In this document: piece after piece, positions 63,077 to 64,000 of the stretch
How the letters are laid out: each line of letters begins with the position of its first letter
How positions within the stretch are numbered: the first letter of the stretch is position 1
DNA from: CBDFKJ01 sp965248805
Lineage (GTDB): Bacteria > Pseudomonadota > Alphaproteobacteria > UBA6615
Assembly: GCA_965248805.1 (NCBI GenBank)
Contig: CBDFKJ010000009.1
Coordinates: forward strand, 62,001 to 126,000
Direction of reading: 5' to 3'
DNA length: 64,000 bases
The notes under the pieces: model-generated
Databases searched by the model: none
What the model was told of the DNA's origin: nothing
What the model saw: only the letters and a program-made list of their open reading frames with translations
Position numbers and translations under genes: made by a program

Positions 63077-63421
63077 ATGAACGGCATCACCATCCGAGCG
63101 CTTTGGGACATCCACCATGACGGCCGGCGCATCGCGCCGGGAGCGACGGCAACGCTCGCCGAAGACACCGCCCGTGCACTGATCGACGGCGGCGCGGCCG
63201 AGTTGGCCGATGCCCCGGTAGACGTCGCAAAAGGCGACGACCGCCGCTCGGTGATCCTGGCGGCGATCGCCGGTCTGGAGCCGGGCAATCCCGATCACTG
63301 GACCAGGTCGGGCAAACCGGAGATCCGGGCACTCGCGGCGGCGTCCGGTCTCACCGACATCGCCGCCGGCGAGCGGGATGCCGCCTGGCAGACGCATCAA
63401 ACGCATGGAGGCGCCACGTGA
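63077..63421 (+). CDS. Mu gp35 (HI1506)-like protein
   Basis: 114 residues from the ATG at 63077: ALWDIHHDGRRIAPGATATL, and a C-terminal SGKPEIRALAAASGLTDIAA, the small LEM/HeH-like motif of this family. Located after the capsid gene as in Mu. Role in head completion is assumed from position. Confidence 0.65.
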   Translation: MNGITIRALWDIHHDGRRIAPGATATLAEDTARALIDGGAAELADAPVDVAKGDDRRSVILAAIAGLEPGNPDHWTRSGKPEIRALAAASGLTDIAAGERDAAWQTHQTHGGAT

Positions 63422-63642
63422 CCAAGGGTGAGCAGCGGGTCGGAGCGGCCTTCAATCCTTCCAACAATCCGGTCGTCGACGAGCTCAAGGTCCTTGCCGC
63501 GGAACTCATCGACCTGATCGAGGCCATCGCGCCCTGGAGCGACGGCGTGGCGAGCGAGGTCGCGCGGCTCAAGGCGCTGGCGCAGACCGATGTCGAGGCC
63601 GCGGCCATGTGGGCGGTCAAGGCGGCGACCAAGAGCTGCTGA
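63418..63642 (+). CDS. Acb2/Tad1-hairpin-like small protein (possible anti-CBASS sponge)
   Basis: 74 residues from the GTG at 63418, overlapping the previous stop (GTGA). It reads GAAFNPSNNPVVDELKVLAA, ELIDLIEAI and LAQTDVEAAAMWAVKAATKS. The pattern FNPS-x-x-x-VDE(L/I)K...LIDLI...LA-T-x-x-E-A-A-M-W-AVK is the one I know from DUF7681/Acb2-type two-helix proteins that sequester cyclic nucleotides. The assignment is by recollection of motif and phage head-operon position, so moderate. Confidence 0.5.
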   Translation: MTKGEQRVGAAFNPSNNPVVDELKVLAAELIDLIEAIAPWSDGVASEVARLKALAQTDVEAAAMWAVKAATKSC

Positions 63643-63645
63643 GCC

Positions 63646-64000
63646 ATGAGCTACGCCGCTCGCGCCGATCTGGAGGCCCGCTTCGGGGCCGACGAGGTCG
63701 CGCGTCTTGCCGATACCGGCGAGGGCGTCGGCGCGGCGCGCCTCGACGCGGCCCTGGCCGATGCCGCGGCGGCGATCGATGCGGCGCTCGGCGGATCTTT
63801 CGACCTGCCGCTGCCGGGCGGTCCTTTGCTGGTAGGCCTCGCCTGCGATCTGGCGCGCGAGCGCCTGTATGACGACAACGCGCCGGAGGCGGTGACGAGC
63901 CGCGCCGATCAGGCGCGCACCGCGCTGGCGGACATTGTCGCCGGAAAGGCCACGCTGATCGATGCCGCCGGCAACACGATCCCGCGGACGGGCACGGGCG
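63646..64000 (+). CDS. DUF1320 (Mu gp36-like) head-tail protein, 3' partial
   Basis: Starts at ATG 63646: SYAARADLEARFGADEVARL, LDAALADAAAAIDAALGGSF and DLARERLYDDNAPEAVTSRA. This is the gp36 pattern (Y.t..dL..rfg..el..L...........v..AL.DA...ID). It continues past the window edge; it would be a head-completion or connector protein. Confidence 0.82.
   Translation, partial: MSYAARADLEARFGADEVARLADTGEGVGAARLDAALADAAAAIDAALGGSFDLPLPGGPLLVGLACDLARERLYDDNAPEAVTSRADQARTALADIVAGKATLIDAAGNTIPRTGTG

Overview
The window is GC-rich DNA of alphaproteobacterial character: codon use is strongly GC3-biased, the phage genes have a GTA-like or alphaproteobacterial Mu-like look, and P4-type tyrosine integrases sit beside a partial tRNA-Met. 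It is a prophage and island graveyard. Pieces of at least two Mu-like prophages, a tRNA-targeting island and fragments of other phages are broken up by about fifteen insertion sequences, many of them nested. No rRNA, complete tRNA or CRISPR array was found.

Layout. 1-4080 (+): end of a phage late operon (NlpC/P60-type tail protein, tail-tip protein, small membrane protein, 3TM holin, GH24 lysozyme). 4118-9256 (-): one 1712-residue protein joining a DEDD-exonuclease-like domain, a RecQ helicase and a UvrD/Rep helicase. 9598-11093: a second, IS-split lysozyme remnant. 11211-18309: Schlafen/AlbA_2 protein, broken GIY-YIG and PD-(D/E)XK-like genes, IS elements, a capsid-protein fragment and a SAM methyltransferase. 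18398-36191: an IS-rich island with tRNA-Met 3'-half repeats at 18448-18490 and 36149-36191 (inverted to each other), three related integrases and a frameshifted OLD-like ATPase-TOPRIM gene. 36340-36833: terminase and transposase fragments of other elements.

37151-55424 is the early-to-head part of a Mu-like prophage, mostly on the minus strand. From right to left it carries a divergent S24-type repressor (+), a Ner/Cro-like regulator, small early genes, MuA (frameshifted), MuB, a DnaA-C/zinc-ribbon protein, Gam-like, GemA, MazG-like, DUF5131, a DNA methyltransferase, a Mor/C-type activator, a lysis cassette, gp25-, gp26- and gp27-like proteins, a terminase-portal deletion fusion and an F-like head protein. 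55470-60140 holds an IS1380 remnant, a Fic/Doc gene split by an IS, and a Dam-type methylase gutted by a third copy of the same 1290-bp IS. 60393-64000 (+): a Mu-type head operon (I protease/scaffold, decoration protein, capsid T, gp35-like, Acb2-like, DUF1320) running off the window.

How it fits together. The most informative regulatory signal is a perfect 24-bp palindrome found twice: just after the Mor/C gene, upstream of the lysis cassette (42200-42223), and upstream of the head operon (60337-60360). Both copies are followed by 19 nt, a TTwGAT hexamer, 7 nt and an ATG. This matches the places of the C-activated Plys and PI promoters of phage Mu, and predicts near-leaderless late transcripts. 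The prophage looks non-viable: MuA is frameshifted, the terminase is almost entirely deleted, and the late region is split onto two strands. Several accessory genes resemble anti-phage or anti-defence genes (RecQ-UvrD fusion, Schlafen-like, OLD-like, Fic/Doc, Dam, Acb2-like), and about half of them are disrupted.
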